A stretch of DNA of 64,000 nt from Pseudomonas sp. P8_229 (GCF_034008635.1 NZ_CP125378.1:338501-402500); one strand, 5' to 3'; positions 18,444-28,623 are shown, counted from the first letter of the stretch. Made by a program: numbers and translations. The notes: generated by a model from the sequence alone, not told the origin.

Positions 18444-19298
18444 CTACTCCAGGCAATCGGCGAACAGTTTTTGAATCGGCTGACTGCGCTGGCTGTAGCG
18501 TTGCAGCAAAACCATCTCGCGGTAGAACGTCAGTTCGCCCAGTTCGATTACCCGAACCTTGAGCGGATGCTCCAGCCATAATCCGGCTTTGGGCAACAAC
18601 GAAACACCCAGGCCCGATTCGACCATTTTCACGATCGCTTCCAGCTCATCGAGCTCCAGCGCCACGCTGACTTCGATCCGCTGTTCACGCAGAAACCGCG
18701 TCACCAGCCGTCCGCCGAACGAGTTGCGGTCATAGCGCACCTGCGGTTGTTCGGCGAGCAATTGCAGTGGATCGTCACCCTCGACCTGCATCGGCACGAT
18801 CAGCACGAACGGCTCGCGCCTTATCACCTGCGCCGACAACTCCTTGGGCAGCTCGAACGGTGGCTTGATCATGATCGCCAGATCCACCTCGCCGGCATCG
18901 ACCTGGCTCAGCAGATTCAGTGACACCCCCGGCACCAGTTTCGGCTCCAGCCCCGGCGCCTGCTGACGCAAGCGCAACAGCGCCTGTGGCAACAACCCGG
19001 TTTGCGCGGTGGCCACCGCGCCGATTTTCAGCTCACCGCGAAACTCGCTGACCTCCTCGCTGATCGCCATGCGGCTGAAGATCGCGAGCATTTCCCGGGC
19101 CATCGGCAAGGCACGCAATCCGGCCGCGTTGAGCGTGGCCTGCCGGCCAGTACGGTCGAACAGACGAATGCCCAGCGCCTGTTCGAGGTTGCGGATCTGC
19201 GCGCTGACCGCCGACTGGGTCAGCCCGATGTGCAAACCGGCGGCGGCGAACGTACCGTGGCGCGCCACCGCGAGGAAGGTCTTGAGTTCACGCAGCAT
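18444..19298 (-). CDS. LysR-family transcriptional regulator
   Basis: 284 aa from the ATG at 19298 (MLRELKTFLAVARHGTFAAA); an upstream in-frame extension lacks family similarity. The N-terminal winged helix-turn-helix GLTQSAVSAQIRNLEQALG is clear and is followed by a substrate-binding domain (EFRGELKIGAVATAQTGLLP). It is divergent from the VOC gene at 19409 with 110 bases between them, the classic layout for a LysR protein controlling its neighbour. The ligand is unknown. Confidence 0.93.
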   Translation of the reverse strand: MLRELKTFLAVARHGTFAAAGLHIGLTQSAVSAQIRNLEQALGIRLFDRTGRQATLNAAGLRALPMAREMLAIFSRMAISEEVSEFRGELKIGAVATAQTGLLPQALLRLRQQAPGLEPKLVPGVSLNLLSQVDAGEVDLAIMIKPPFELPKELSAQVIRREPFVLIVPMQVEGDDPLQLLAEQPQVRYDRNSFGGRLVTRFLREQRIEVSVALELDELEAIVKMVESGLGVSLLPKAGLWLEHPLKVRVIELGELTFYREMVLLQRYSQRSQPIQKLFADCLE

Positions 19299-19408
19299 TT
19301 GCACCTCGATTGATCGAAATAATTTGAGCTCGGCGCAAAAACTATCGTCTTTCAATCACCTTTCACAGCACTAAACTCAATCGACTTTCCCTGATCGAGC
19401 ATTGCGCC

Positions 19409-19834
19409 ATGTCGTTAAGCCCTTTTCATCTGGCCATTCCCGTCTATGACCTGGCCGCCGCACGCCACTTTTACCGCGAAGTCTTCGGGCTCGAGGAAGG
19501 TCGCTCCAGCGAGCATTGGGTCGACTTCAATTTCTTCGGCCACCAACTGGTGATTCATCTGGCGCCGAAAAATGCCTCCCAGGAAGCTGCGCACACCAAC
19601 GCCGTGGACGGGCATGACGTGCCGGTGCCGCATTTCGGCGTGGTGCTGGGGATGGCGCAATGGCAGGCACTGGCCGAACGCCTGACGTCGCTGGGCACAC
19701 GGTTCGTGATTGAGCCAGGGATTCGTTTTCAGGGATTGGTGGGCGAACAGGCAACAATGTTTCTGTTTGACCCGTGCGGCAATGCGCTGGAATTCAAGGC
19801 GTTCAAGGACATCGGGCAGTTGTTTGCCAAGTAG
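19409..19834 (+). CDS. VOC (glyoxalase/dioxygenase superfamily) protein
   Basis: 141 aa. Two paired beta-alpha-beta units are visible, from [20 protein letters not shown] to [17 protein letters not shown]. The terminal Glu and the early His (HLAI) are the usual metal-ligand positions. [16 protein letters not shown] and [18 protein letters not shown] match VOC proteins of unknown substrate. It is divergently transcribed from the LysR gene, which probably regulates it. Confidence 0.88.
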   Translation: MSLSPFHLAIPVYDLAAARHFYREVFGLEEGRSSEHWVDFNFFGHQLVIHLAPKNASQEAAHTNAVDGHDVPVPHFGVVLGMAQWQALAERLTSLGTRFVIEPGIRFQGLVGEQATMFLFDPCGNALEFKAFKDIGQLFAK

Positions 19835-19905
19835 AGCATCGCAGGCAGGCCAGCTTCCACAAGGTTCTGAGCAATACCCGGATTTCGTGAACACCCGATA
19901 AAACT

Positions 19906-21075
19906 GTGGGAGTGGGCTTGCTCACGAAGAGGTTGGCACATTCGACATCGGTATCGCCTGAGTGGACGCCTTCGCGAGCAGGCTCGCTCCCACACGGGAT
20001 TGGTGGTGGATGAAAGATTCGGGGCTGGCCGAGATCAAGGGTGGGAGTGGGCTTGCTCACGAAGAGGCCGGCACATTCGACATCGGTATCGCCTGAGTGG
20101 ACGCCTTCGCGAGCAGGCTCGCTCCCACACGGGATTGGTGGTGGATGAAAGATTCGGGGCTGGCCGAGATCAAGGGTGGGAGTGGGCTTGCTCACGAAGA
20201 GGCCGGCACATTCGACATCGGTATCGCCTGAACGGACGCCTTCGCGAGCAGGCTCGCTCCCACACGGGATTGGTGGTGGATGAAAGATTCGGGGCTGGCC
20301 GAGATCAAGGGTGGGAGTGGGCTTGCTCACGAAGAGGTTGGCAGATCCAGCATCGATGTCGACTGACTTGACGCCTTCGCGAGCAAGCCCGCTCCCACAC
20401 GGGATTTGTGGGGGATGAAAGATTCGGGGCTGGCCGAGATCAAGGGTGGGAGTGGGCTTGCTCACGAAGAGGTTGGCAGATCCAGCATCGATGTCGACTG
20501 ACTTGACGCCTTCGCGAGCAAGCCCGCTCCCACACGGGATTTGTGGGGGATGAAAGATTCGGGGCTGGCCGAGATCAAGGGTGGGAGTGGGCTTGCTCAC
20601 GAAGAGGTTGGCAGATCCAGCATCGATGTCGACTGACTTGACGCCTTCGCGAGCAAGCCCGCTCCCACACTGGATTTGTGGGGGATGAAAGATTCGGGGC
20701 TGGCCGAGATCAAGGGTGGGAGTGGGCTTGCTCACGAAGGGGTTGGCACATTCGACATCGGTATCGCCTGAGTGGACGCCTTCGCGAGCAGGCTCGCTCC
20801 CACACGGGATTTGTGGGGGATGAAAGATTCGGGGCTGGCCGAGATCAAGGGTGGGAGTGGGCTTGCTCACGAAGAGGTTGGCAGATCCAGCATCGATGTC
20901 GACTGACTTGACGCCTTCGCGAGCAAGCCCGCTCCCACACTGGATTTGTGGGGGATGAAAGATTCGGGGCTGGCCGAGATCAAGGGTGGGAGTGGGCTTG
21001 CTCACGAAGAGGCCGGCACATTCGACATCGGTATCGCCTGAGTGGACGCCTTCGCGAGCAGGCTCGCTCCCACAG
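19906..21075. repeat. Tandem REP array, nine units of exactly 135 bp
   Basis: Units start at 19906, 20041, 20176, 20311, 20446, 20581, 20716, 20851 and 20986, each with GTGGGAGTGGGCTTGCTCAC. The last unit is partial. Each unit carries two REP cores in opposite orientation plus a constant linker (GATGAAAGATTCGGGGCTGG). Two unit types exist, differing in the middle (GGCACATTCGACATCGG against GGCAGATCCAGCATCGA) and in the right REP (GCAGGCTCGCTCC against GCAAGCCCGCTCC). The order is 1-1-1-2-2-2-1-2-1. Because 135 is divisible by three, long repetitive frames stay open, but they are not genes. It lies between convergent genes. Confidence 0.95.
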
Positions 21076-21103
21076 GGGATTTGTGGGGGATGAAGGGCCT
21101 GAA

Positions 21104-22069
21104 TCAGTGCCGTTTCAACGCCTGCTTGTGTGCATACATCGCACCGTCGGCATCCGCCAGCAGGCGATCGACGCTGTCATGGCGCTGCGGGTCGTATTCG
21201 ATCTGGCCGACGCTGAAGCGAATGTCGTAGCCGCGCTGCAACATCGCATTGCGCTCGTCGAGGATGTCCTTGAGCCGCGTCATGATCGCCGTGGTTTCGA
21301 TGTGACTGGAGCCGGTGAGCAACACCACGAACTCGTCACCACCGAGCCGCCCGACCACGTCGCTCTCGCGAAAGGCAATGCGCAGCACGTCGGCAAAGGT
21401 CTTCAGCGCACTGTCGCCCTCGGCATGCCCGTAAAGATCGTTGATTTGCTTGAAGTCATTCAGGTCGAAAAACAGCAATGTCGCCGGTTTATCCAGCCGC
21501 GCGCAGGCGTCCAGACCGTGCTGGGCGAGGGCCTTGAAACCACGACGGTTGGACAGCAGCGTCAACTCGTCCATGCTCGCCATCTGTACCGCCATCAACT
21601 CTTGCTCGGCCATGCGCGCCAGATCGCGCAGCAGTTCGCGCTCTTCGTCGTCGAGTTGCCGGGGTTTGGTGTCGATCAGGCACAGCGTGCCCAGTTTGCT
21701 GCCATCGCTCACCCGCAGCGGGCAACCGGCATAGAAGCGGATGCCCGGCGCCCCGATCACCAGTGGATTGTCGTGGAAGCGTTCATCCAGCGCTGCATCG
21801 CTGACGTGCAGAATCTGATCACCGAGAATCGTATGCCCGCAAAACGACACATCGCGCCCGGTCTCACTGGCGTCCAGTCCCACGCACGACTTGAACCACT
21901 GCCGATTGGTGTCCACCAGACTGACCAGGGCAATCGGCACATCGAACACTCGCCGCGCCAGGCGCGTCAGCCGGTCGAAACGCTCTTCGGGGGCGCTATC
22001 GAGCACATTGAGCCCGCGCAAGGTCGCGACACGGGCCTGTTCGTTGACGGGTTTCTCCGGGGCCAGCAT
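21104..22069 (-). CDS. GAF-GGDEF diguanylate cyclase
   Basis: 321 aa. An N-terminal GAF domain (about 20-160; VPIALVSLVDTNRQWFKS, CGHTILGD and YAGCPLRVSDGSKLGTLCLI) is followed by a GGDEF domain with the intact signature RLGGDEFVVL, so it should make cyclic di-GMP from GTP. No membrane segment is present, so it is probably a cytoplasmic sensor. An RxxD inhibitory site five residues before GGDEF is not evident (the sequence there is FRESDVVGRL). GGAG sits six bases before the ATG. It faces the REP array at its 3' end. Confidence 0.93.
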   Translation of the reverse strand: MLAPEKPVNEQARVATLRGLNVLDSAPEERFDRLTRLARRVFDVPIALVSLVDTNRQWFKSCVGLDASETGRDVSFCGHTILGDQILHVSDAALDERFHDNPLVIGAPGIRFYAGCPLRVSDGSKLGTLCLIDTKPRQLDDEERELLRDLARMAEQELMAVQMASMDELTLLSNRRGFKALAQHGLDACARLDKPATLLFFDLNDFKQINDLYGHAEGDSALKTFADVLRIAFRESDVVGRLGGDEFVVLLTGSSHIETTAIMTRLKDILDERNAMLQRGYDIRFSVGQIEYDPQRHDSVDRLLADADGAMYAHKQALKRH

Positions 22070-22145
22070 GGGTTACTCCATCGAGAGGTCTAACACTTTA
22101 GAGTAGACCATGCGCGGTTTGACTCCTCGGCGCTGTTACCTTTGG

Positions 22146-22724
22146 TCAGCCGCCTGCCACCGGGCACGGGCCACCGGCGTCGGCCCAGAGCTTGAACTGG
22201 GCGACAAAAATGTCGTGCGGCACCGGCACCGGCGTGCGCCCTGCTCCGGGATTCCAGCCCCACAGCACCAGCTTGTCGTCGCTGACGTGCTTGATCAGCG
22301 CCGCGAAATCACGGTCACCGTTGCTGGAGCGATCCTTGATCATCGCGCACAACTTGTCGGGCGGCAGGCCGATCCAGGCCATTTTGTGTGCCGCCGGCGG
22401 CAGGCTCCAGTGCGGCGCCCCCGGTGGCGCATGCGGGCCGTAACTGCCCGGCGGGTTGCTCTCGGCGTGGCAGGTGGCGCAGGGCAAACCGGCGGCGCCC
22501 TTGCCGTCCATGCCGCGCACCACATTCATTGCGTGCGGGGTGCCGGCGTCGAACTGCAGCGGCGAATCACCGGGAATATGACAGTTCTGGCAGCGCGGGC
22601 TCTGGAACACCTTCTGCACCGTGCCGAACGCCTTGAGCGCTTCCTGATCGTCGGCGAACAGGTCCGAGGCGTAACCGCCCAGGCCCAGCAGGATCACCGT
22701 GCCCAACAGCAGATGTCGTTTCAT
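22146..22724 (-). CDS. Exported dihaem c-type cytochrome-like subunit
   Basis: 192 aa with an N-terminal signal peptide ([20 protein letters not shown]). Two haem-c motifs are visible, CQNCH (about 44-48) and CATCH (about 82-86). The ATG overlaps the region of the preceding molybdenum-enzyme stop (TGAGATGA), so translation is coupled. Genes of this type accompany iorA/iorB-like aldehyde or isoquinoline oxidoreductases and probably carry electrons from the hydroxylase to the respiratory chain. That role is inferred from context. Confidence 0.85.
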   Translation of the reverse strand: MKRHLLLGTVILLGLGGYASDLFADDQEALKAFGTVQKVFQSPRCQNCHIPGDSPLQFDAGTPHAMNVVRGMDGKGAAGLPCATCHAESNPPGSYGPHAPPGAPHWSLPPAAHKMAWIGLPPDKLCAMIKDRSSNGDRDFAALIKHVSDDKLVLWGWNPGAGRTPVPVPHDIFVAQFKLWADAGGPCPVAGG

Positions 22725-22725
22725 C

Positions 22726-24888
22726 TCACACCCCCGACAGTTGCAGCGGCAGTTCGCGCAGGCGTTGTCCGGTCAGGGCATACACCGCATTGGCCACCGC
22801 CGGCGCGGTTGGCGGGACGCCGGCCTCGCCGATGCCCCCGGGTTTGTCTCTGCTGGGCACAATATGCACCTCGACCAGCGGCATCTCGTTGAGCCGCAGT
22901 ACCTGATAATCGTGATAGTTGGACTGCACGACCATGCCGTCCTTCACCGTCAGTTTGCTGTGCAGCGCCATGCCCAGGCCAAAGGTGATGCACGATTCCA
23001 TCTGCGCCGCGATGCTCTGCGGGTTAACCGCAATCCCGCAATCCACCGCACACACCACGCGGTGCACGCGGATCGCCAGATTGTCCTGCGAGACCTCGGC
23101 GACCTGCGCCACATAACTGCCAAATGACTCGTGCACCGCCACGCCCAAGGCATGCCCACCCGGCAGCGGCGCTGTCCAGTTGGCCTTCTCCACCGCCAGA
23201 TTCAGCACGCCCAGATGCCGTGGATGGTCCTTGAGCAACGTGCGTCGGTATTCCACCGGGTCCTTGCCCGCCGCCGTGGCCATTTCATCGATCAGCGATT
23301 CCATGACAAACCCGGTGTGGCTATGGCCCACCGAACGCAGCCACAGCACATTGATCCCGGTCTGCGGTGAATGCAGCTCGACCTGCTGATGGGCCAGGCC
23401 CTTGAGATACGGGCTGTCGGCCACGCCCTCGACAGAGGTCGGGTCGATGCCATTCTTGACCATGGTCGCTTCCAGCAGCGTGCCGGTCATGATCGATTGG
23501 CCGACCAGCACATGCTGCCAGCTCAGCGGCATGCCCTGCCCGTCCAGGCCGATGCGCGCCTGATGCAGGAACATCGAACGGTAATAACCGCCACGAATGT
23601 CATCCTCACGTGACCACACGGTTTTCACCGGCATCCCGGCGGCTTTCGCCACTTGCACCGCTTCGGCGACGAAGTCCGACGTCGGATTGGCCCGACGCCC
23701 GAAGCCGCCGCCGAGAAACTCGGTGTGAATCTCCACCTGCTCGGGTTTGAGCCCGGTGATCTTGCCGGCGATCATCTGGTCGAGGGTCTGGAATTGCGTG
23801 CCAGTCCAGATCTCGCACTTCTCGGCGCTGATCTTCACCGTGCAGTTGAGCGGTTCCATGGGCGCGTGGGCCAGATACGGCACGCTGTACTCGACGTCGA
23901 TTTTCTTCGCCGCCTTGTCGAAATTACCCTTCGGGTCCCCGGCCTGAGCGGCCGATGTGCCCGGTGTCGCCGCCAGTTTGCGGAAACTGTCGAGCAGGCC
24001 CTGACTGCTGAGGTCCGTGTGTGGCCCCATGTCCCAATCGACGTTCAAGGCATCGCGGCCCAGCTTCGCCGCCCAATAATGCTCGGCGATCACCGCCACA
24101 CCGGTCGGCACCTGCACCACTTTGTGCACTCCGGGCACCGCCAGCGCCTCGGCACCTTCGAAGGATTTGACCGTGGCGCCGAACACCGGCGCCCGCGCGA
24201 CCATCGCGGTCATCAAGCCCTCGAACTGCACGTCCATGCCGAACTTGGCGCGGCCGGTGATTTTCTCCGGGGTGTCGAGACGCTTGGTCGGTTTGCCGAT
24301 GACTTTCCAGTCCTTGGCCTCCTTGAAGGTGATCGACTTCGGATCCGGCACCGGCAACTGCCCGGCAGCGTCCGCCAGTTCGCCGTAGGTCGCCCGTTTA
24401 TCGCCGGCGATCACCACGCCCGACTCGGTGCGAATCGTCGACGCAGCGACGTTGAAGCGCTTGGCCGCGGCCTCCACCAGCATCTGCCGCGCCGTGGCTC
24501 CCGCAAGCCGATAACGGTCAAACTCCATCCAGGTCGAAGTCGAGCCGCCGGTAATCTGCATCCCGCCAAACGCCGGCATACCGTAATTGGCCGCCGAGGC
24601 CGGCGAGTGCTCGACGCGGATTTTCGACCAGTCGGCGTCCAGCTCTTCGGCAATCAGCATGGTCAGGCCGGTCCAGATACCCTGGCCCATTTCCGAATGC
24701 CCGAGCAACACCGTCACGCTGTTGTCGGCGGCGATGCGCAAAAACGCATTCGGCGCGAAGACCTTGCCTTCATTCTCCGCCGCCAGGGCAAACCGATGGG
24801 CACCGGGCACGACAAACGCCACCACCAGACCGCCACCCAGCACGGCGCTGCCCTTGAGAAAACCACGACGCGATACAGGACTGTTCAT
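22726..24888 (-). CDS. iorB: Molybdopterin-binding subunit of isoquinoline 1-oxidoreductase-like enzyme
   Basis: 720 aa. It begins with a twin-arginine signal [15 protein letters not shown], so it is exported folded. Xanthine-dehydrogenase-family blocks are present: [30 protein letters not shown] and, near the C-terminus, [10 protein letters not shown], whose Glu is the expected catalytic base. The enzyme hydroxylates an aldehyde or N-heterocycle using a molybdenum cofactor and passes electrons to the 2Fe-2S subunit. It lies 20 bases after iorA and is directly joined to the cytochrome gene. The true substrate cannot be read from sequence. Confidence 0.9.
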   Translation of the reverse strand: MNSPVSRRGFLKGSAVLGGGLVVAFVVPGAHRFALAAENEGKVFAPNAFLRIAADNSVTVLLGHSEMGQGIWTGLTMLIAEELDADWSKIRVEHSPASAANYGMPAFGGMQITGGSTSTWMEFDRYRLAGATARQMLVEAAAKRFNVAASTIRTESGVVIAGDKRATYGELADAAGQLPVPDPKSITFKEAKDWKVIGKPTKRLDTPEKITGRAKFGMDVQFEGLMTAMVARAPVFGATVKSFEGAEALAVPGVHKVVQVPTGVAVIAEHYWAAKLGRDALNVDWDMGPHTDLSSQGLLDSFRKLAATPGTSAAQAGDPKGNFDKAAKKIDVEYSVPYLAHAPMEPLNCTVKISAEKCEIWTGTQFQTLDQMIAGKITGLKPEQVEIHTEFLGGGFGRRANPTSDFVAEAVQVAKAAGMPVKTVWSREDDIRGGYYRSMFLHQARIGLDGQGMPLSWQHVLVGQSIMTGTLLEATMVKNGIDPTSVEGVADSPYLKGLAHQQVELHSPQTGINVLWLRSVGHSHTGFVMESLIDEMATAAGKDPVEYRRTLLKDHPRHLGVLNLAVEKANWTAPLPGGHALGVAVHESFGSYVAQVAEVSQDNLAIRVHRVVCAVDCGIAVNPQSIAAQMESCITFGLGMALHSKLTVKDGMVVQSNYHDYQVLRLNEMPLVEVHIVPSRDKPGGIGEAGVPPTAPAVANAVYALTGQRLRELPLQLSGV

Positions 24889-24908
24889 CGTCTATCTCCC
24901 CACCGGGT

Positions 24909-25364
24909 TCAACCGATTTCGGCCGCACGTTTGACCGCTGCGCGGATTCTTGGATAAGTGCCGCAGCGGCAGATGTTGCCGGAGAGCGCCTGATCAATAT
25001 CGCTGTCGGTGGGTTTGGGGATTTTCGCCAGCAGCGCGGCGGCCGACATGATCTGCCCGGACTGGCAGTAACCGCACTGCACCACATCCAGTTCGGCCCA
25101 GGCCTGTTGCACAGGATGCGAACCGTCGGTGGACAGCCCTTCGATGGTGAGAATTTTCTGGCCGTTGGCCACGGCGGTGGCGGGCGTGATGCAGGCGCGC
25201 AGTGGCGCGCCGTCAACGTGCACCGTGCAGGCACCGCACTGGGCCATGCCGCAGCCGAATTTGGTACCGGTCAGGTGCGCCACATCACGCAGGACCCAGA
25301 GCAGCGGCATGTCGGCCGGCACATCGAGCTCCTGATCCTTGCCATTGATATTCAAGGTCAGCAT
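24909..25364 (-). CDS. iorA: 2Fe-2S subunit of isoquinoline 1-oxidoreductase-like enzyme
   Basis: 151 aa. An N-terminal plant-ferredoxin-type cluster site ([13 protein letters not shown]) is followed by the helical second cluster site ([10 protein letters not shown] and [10 protein letters not shown]). Both are complete. It is the electron-transfer partner of the molybdenum subunit encoded next. There is no signal peptide, so it should be carried out of the cell by the twin-arginine signal of its partner. First gene of the three-gene operon, divergent from the hydrolase gene at 25614. Confidence 0.92.
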   Translation of the reverse strand: MLTLNINGKDQELDVPADMPLLWVLRDVAHLTGTKFGCGMAQCGACTVHVDGAPLRACITPATAVANGQKILTIEGLSTDGSHPVQQAWAELDVVQCGYCQSGQIMSAAALLAKIPKPTDSDIDQALSGNICRCGTYPRIRAAVKRAAEIG

Positions 25365-25613
25365 CGGGGGATTTCCTCAGACTCACGGTGTTCTGAAGGG
25401 GCGTCGCTACGGCCGGCAAAGCCTGCGCGCGCCTCGGCTTATCCCTTTCAGCAAAGCCTAATTTGCGCCGCAAGCCAGACGTTGCGACCACCGGTCATGC
25501 CTCAACGAAAAAATGTCGACTTTAATCCTACGGCTGATAACGGCGCTCACCCAAGCCATCACGACCGGTCTGCGACGAGCGCTAACCCATCACATTGGTC
25601 TGGAGTCGCGAAC

Positions 25614-26444
25614 ATGGGATTTATCACCACCAAAGACGGCGTCGAAATCTTCTACAAGGACTGGGGCCCGAAGGACGCCCCGGTGATCCACTTCCACCAC
25701 GGCTGGCCGCTCAGCTCGGATGATTGGGACGCGCAGATGCTGTTCTTTCTCGGGCAAGGCTTTCGGGTGATCGCCCATGATCGCCGGGGTCACGGCCGAT
25801 CGAGCCAGGTCTGGGCCGGGCATGACATGGATCACTACGCAGACGATGTGCTGGCGGTGGTTAAACATTTGGGTGTGAAGAACGTTGTGCATGTCGGCCA
25901 CTCCACGGGCGGCGGTGAGGTTATCCATTACATCGCCCGCCACGGTCAGGACAACGTCGCCAAAGGCGTGCTGATCAGCGCCGTGCCGCCGCTGATGGTC
26001 AAGACCGATAGCAATCCCGGTGGTCTGCCGAAATCGGTGTTCGATGATTTTCAGACGCAACTGGCGGCTAATCGGGCGCAGTTTTATCGGGACATTCCGA
26101 CCGGCCCTTTTTATGGCTACAACCGGCCGGGCGCCAAACCTTCGGAAGGGATTATTGGCAACTGGTGGCGCCAGGGCATGATCGGTGGGGCCAAGGCGCA
26201 TTACGACGGCATCGTCGCGTTCTCGCAGACCGATTTCACCGAAGACCTGAAGCAAGTCACTGTGCCGGTACTGGTGATGCATGGCGAGGACGATCAGATA
26301 GTGCCGTACGCGAACTCGGGGCCTTTGTCGGCGAAACTGCTGCCAAATGGCACGTTGAAATCGTATCCGGGGTTTCCCCACGGGATGCCGACGACGGAGG
26401 CGGCGACGATCAATGCGGACCTGCTGGCCTTTATTCGCGGCTGA
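25614..26444 (+). CDS. Alpha/beta hydrolase, non-haem chloroperoxidase-like
   Basis: 276 aa from the ATG at 25614 (GFITTKDGVEIFYKDWGPKD). The nucleophile elbow GHSTGGGE, the oxyanion region HHGWPLSSDDWDAQ, the acid in MHGEDDQIVP and the His in FPHGMP form the catalytic triad of the cofactor-free haloperoxidase/esterase group. The much longer open frame upstream (from 25107) overlaps iorA and is not used. Probably an esterase or perhydrolase in the cytoplasm. Confidence 0.92.
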   Translation: MGFITTKDGVEIFYKDWGPKDAPVIHFHHGWPLSSDDWDAQMLFFLGQGFRVIAHDRRGHGRSSQVWAGHDMDHYADDVLAVVKHLGVKNVVHVGHSTGGGEVIHYIARHGQDNVAKGVLISAVPPLMVKTDSNPGGLPKSVFDDFQTQLAANRAQFYRDIPTGPFYGYNRPGAKPSEGIIGNWWRQGMIGGAKAHYDGIVAFSQTDFTEDLKQVTVPVLVMHGEDDQIVPYANSGPLSAKLLPNGTLKSYPGFPHGMPTTEAATINADLLAFIRG

Positions 26445-26469
26445 GATCACTGAGGTCAGCTGCCTCCCC

Positions 26470-27432
26470 CTGTGGGAGCGAGCTTGCTCCGGGCGGCGTT
26501 CCGACGAAGGCAATCTGTCAGGCAATATCGGGCTGACTGAACCACCGCTATCGCGAGCAGGCTCACTCCTACATTTGTCTGCGGCGTACATACAAATATC
26601 CATCCCACACAAAACCCTGTGGGAGCGGGCTTGCTCGCGAAGGCAATCTGTCAGGCAATATCGGGCTGACTGAACCACCGCTTTCGCGAGCAGGCTCACT
26701 CCTACAGTTGTCTGCGGCGTACATACAAATATCCATCCCACACAAAACCCTGTGGGAGCGGGCTTGCTCGCGAAGGCAATCTGTCAGGCAATATCGGGGC
26801 TGACTGAACCACCGCTATCGCGAGCAGGCTCACTCCTACATTTGTCTGCGGCGTACATACGAATATCCATCCCACACAAAACCCTGTGGGAGCGGGCTTG
26901 CTCACGAAGGCAATCTGTCAGTTGATACTGGGCCAACTGGCCCACCGCTTTCGCGAGCAAGCCCGCTCCCACATTTGCCTGCGGCGTACATACGAATATC
27001 CATCCCACACAAAACCCTGTGGGAGCGGGCTTGCTCGCGAAGGCAATCTGTCAGGCAATATCGGGCTGACTGAACCACCGCTTTCGCGAGCAGGCTCACT
27101 CCTACATTTGTCTGCGGCGTACATACAAATATCCATCCCACACAAAACCCTGTGGGAGCGGGCTTGCTCGCGAAGGCAATCTGTCAGTTGATACTGGGCC
27201 AACTGGCCCACCGCTTTCGCGAGCAAGCCCGCTCCCACACTTATCTGCGGCGTACATACGAATATCCATCCCACACAAAACCCTGTGGGAGCGGGCTTGC
27301 TCGCGAAGGCAATCTGTCAGGCAATATCGGGCCAACTGAATCACCGCTTTCGCGAGCAGGCTCACTCCTACATTTGTCTGCGGCGTACACATGAATATCT
27401 ACCCCACACAAAACCCTGTGGGAGCCAGCTCA
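26470..27432. repeat. Tandem REP array, period about 133 bp
   Basis: GTGGGAGCGGGCTTGCTCGC-type starts occur at 26472, 26619, 26752, 26886, 27019, 27152, 27285 and 27418, a spacing of 147 for the first unit and 133-134 afterwards; the last unit is truncated. Units share the linker TGCGGCGTACATACGAATAT and CATCCCACACAAAACCC. Two middle types alternate (CAGGCAATATCGGGCTGACT and CAGTTGATACTGGGCCAACT), each with its own right REP variant. The unit at 27285 looks like a hybrid. The array fills the gap between two convergent genes. Confidence 0.94.
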
Positions 27433-27460
27433 CTGTCACAAAGGCAGGCTGTGGGCCGCA

Positions 27461-27856
27461 TTACTCTTCTATTCGGCCCGTGCTCTCACGGTCACGTTCG
27501 TAGTGGTGAGCCAGCGGCAGCGCCGGCAACCACGCCTCACGACGGACAGTCCAGAGTTCATAAGTGGGCTTGAAGCGGTTCGGCTCATCAAGCGACCCCA
27601 CGTTGATTTCGACCTCGTCTCCCGACCGTGTGAAGACCGGAGAACCGCAGCGCAAACAGAAAAACCGGCCGTTATAGTCGCCGGTTTTGCCGGTGACCTT
27701 CAGCGCATGTTCCGGGAATATCGCCGAGGTGTGGAACAGCGCGCCGTGACGTTTGCGGCAGTCCAGGCAGTGGCAGATGCCGACGCGATAGGGCTGGCCA
27801 GATACTTCGAAACGCACATCGCCGCACAGGCAGCCGCCGGTGATTTGATCCATGTC
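27461..27856 (-). CDS. GFA-family (Mss4-like fold) zinc protein
   Basis: 131 aa from the ATG at 27856, chosen because AGGAG lies seven bases upstream; longer in-frame starts lack such a site. The cysteines of the glutathione-dependent formaldehyde-activating enzyme family are present: GGCLCGDVRF, GICHCLDCRKRHGA and FFCLRCGSPVF. These bind zinc. Most relatives have no proven reaction. A second, more distant GFA gene lies at 43467. Confidence 0.88.
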   Translation of the reverse strand, partial: DMDQITGGCLCGDVRFEVSGQPYRVGICHCLDCRKRHGALFHTSAIFPEHALKVTGKTGDYNGRFFCLRCGSPVFTRSGDEVEINVGSLDEPNRFKPTYELWTVRREAWLPALPLAHHYERDRESTGRIEE

Positions 27857-28041
27857 GTAGCTCCTCTGATCGCTCATGTCTTCAGTGTCTAAACGCAACG
27901 CCGCACACCCGTTTAAATTACACGAATCGTTACGTCATAAAGGCTACAACGCCTTGCGTCGTTGCCTACGCGTACACCAGAATCCGCCGGCTTACACGGC
28001 TATGGGGTGGGCTATATCGTTTGCCGGTCACTGAATAACAG

Positions 28042-28240
28042 TGATCGGGTTTGGTAGCCCGCTTCTAAGTATGATGGCGACGCCATAGGCAGTTCCCTTT
28101 TTCAGGGACTCGTTTTTATATGGCGGCCATGCGTGGGGCTCCTTCGGGAGCGCCGGGTTTCCTGCTTAGACCGGTCTACCAACCCGCGTATGGCCGCCAC
28201 CCTCGTTTGGTAGCGAGAGTGATGGCTCCTTACTTATGCT
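28042..28240 (+). ncRNA. Highly structured leader RNA upstream of the DUF6124 gene
   Basis: Several stems can be drawn. One is a 13-bp stem, 28121-28133 with 28187-28199 (one G-U pair), enclosing GCTCC-TTCG-GGAGC and AGACCGGTCT arms. Two hairpins have the identical eight-base loop TTTGGTAG: CGGG/CCCG at 28046-28061 and CTCG/CGAG at 28202-28217. CTACCAA at 28176-28182 is complementary to both loops. ATGGCG-A-CGCCAT lies at 28074-28086. The leader ends close to the ATG at 28258. The remainder of the 27857-28257 gap (to about 28040) shows nothing else. I do not recognise a named RNA family. Confidence 0.65.
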
Positions 28241-28257
28241 AAGCAGGAGCTTCATCC

Positions 28258-28623
28258 ATGTTCAAAGTCACACCAAACCCGCCAGACACCGATCCAATCC
28301 CCCACGACCCCAGCCTTGACCCGCAGAAGGTCAAAGAGGCCACCGATCGCGCCCTCGATTTCTACCTCAACCCCGAAACCTCGAAGGCTTCAATGTTTTC
28401 ACCCAAGGCCCGCCCCATCTACCTCGTCGACCCCACGCTGGATGACGAAACCCTGCTGGTCGAAGCCTGTGAATCGCTGTCGTCGGCCCATGCCATGGCC
28501 GGCAATATCGCCAACTCGGTGGGCGGCCCGGAGCGCAAGCCGCTGCTGGCGTTGCAACAGTTGATCATGTTGAACGAGCTGTTGGTCAATCGCTTGCTGG
28601 ATAAGCTGCGCGTCCCGCAGTAG
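28258..28623 (+). CDS. DUF6124-family small protein
   Basis: 121 aa, starting MFKVTPNPPDTDPIP, the conserved opening of a Pseudomonas-restricted family that I know as DUF6124. No signal peptide, membrane helix or catalytic motif is visible. The C-terminal half is helical (DDETLLVEACESLSSAHAM, then LLALQQLIMLNELLVNRLLD). Function unknown. AGCAGGAGC precedes the ATG and forms part of the structured leader described at 28042, so expression is likely controlled after transcription. Confidence 0.85.
   Translation: MFKVTPNPPDTDPIPHDPSLDPQKVKEATDRALDFYLNPETSKASMFSPKARPIYLVDPTLDDETLLVEACESLSSAHAMAGNIANSVGGPERKPLLALQQLIMLNELLVNRLLDKLRVPQ

Noticed and set aside
19803..21005. 400-codon minus-strand frame made of 45-residue repeats
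   Set aside because: It is the translation of the 135-bp REP array; the period is divisible by three, so frames stay open. No ribosome binding site and no protein-like features.
25107..25613. N-terminal extension of the haloperoxidase-like hydrolase
   Set aside because: It overlaps iorA antisense and lacks family similarity; the ATG at 25614 matches the usual family start.
19906..27432. Possible CRISPR arrays
   Set aside because: The whole units repeat, including the parts between the REP cores; there are no unique spacers of constant length and no cas genes.
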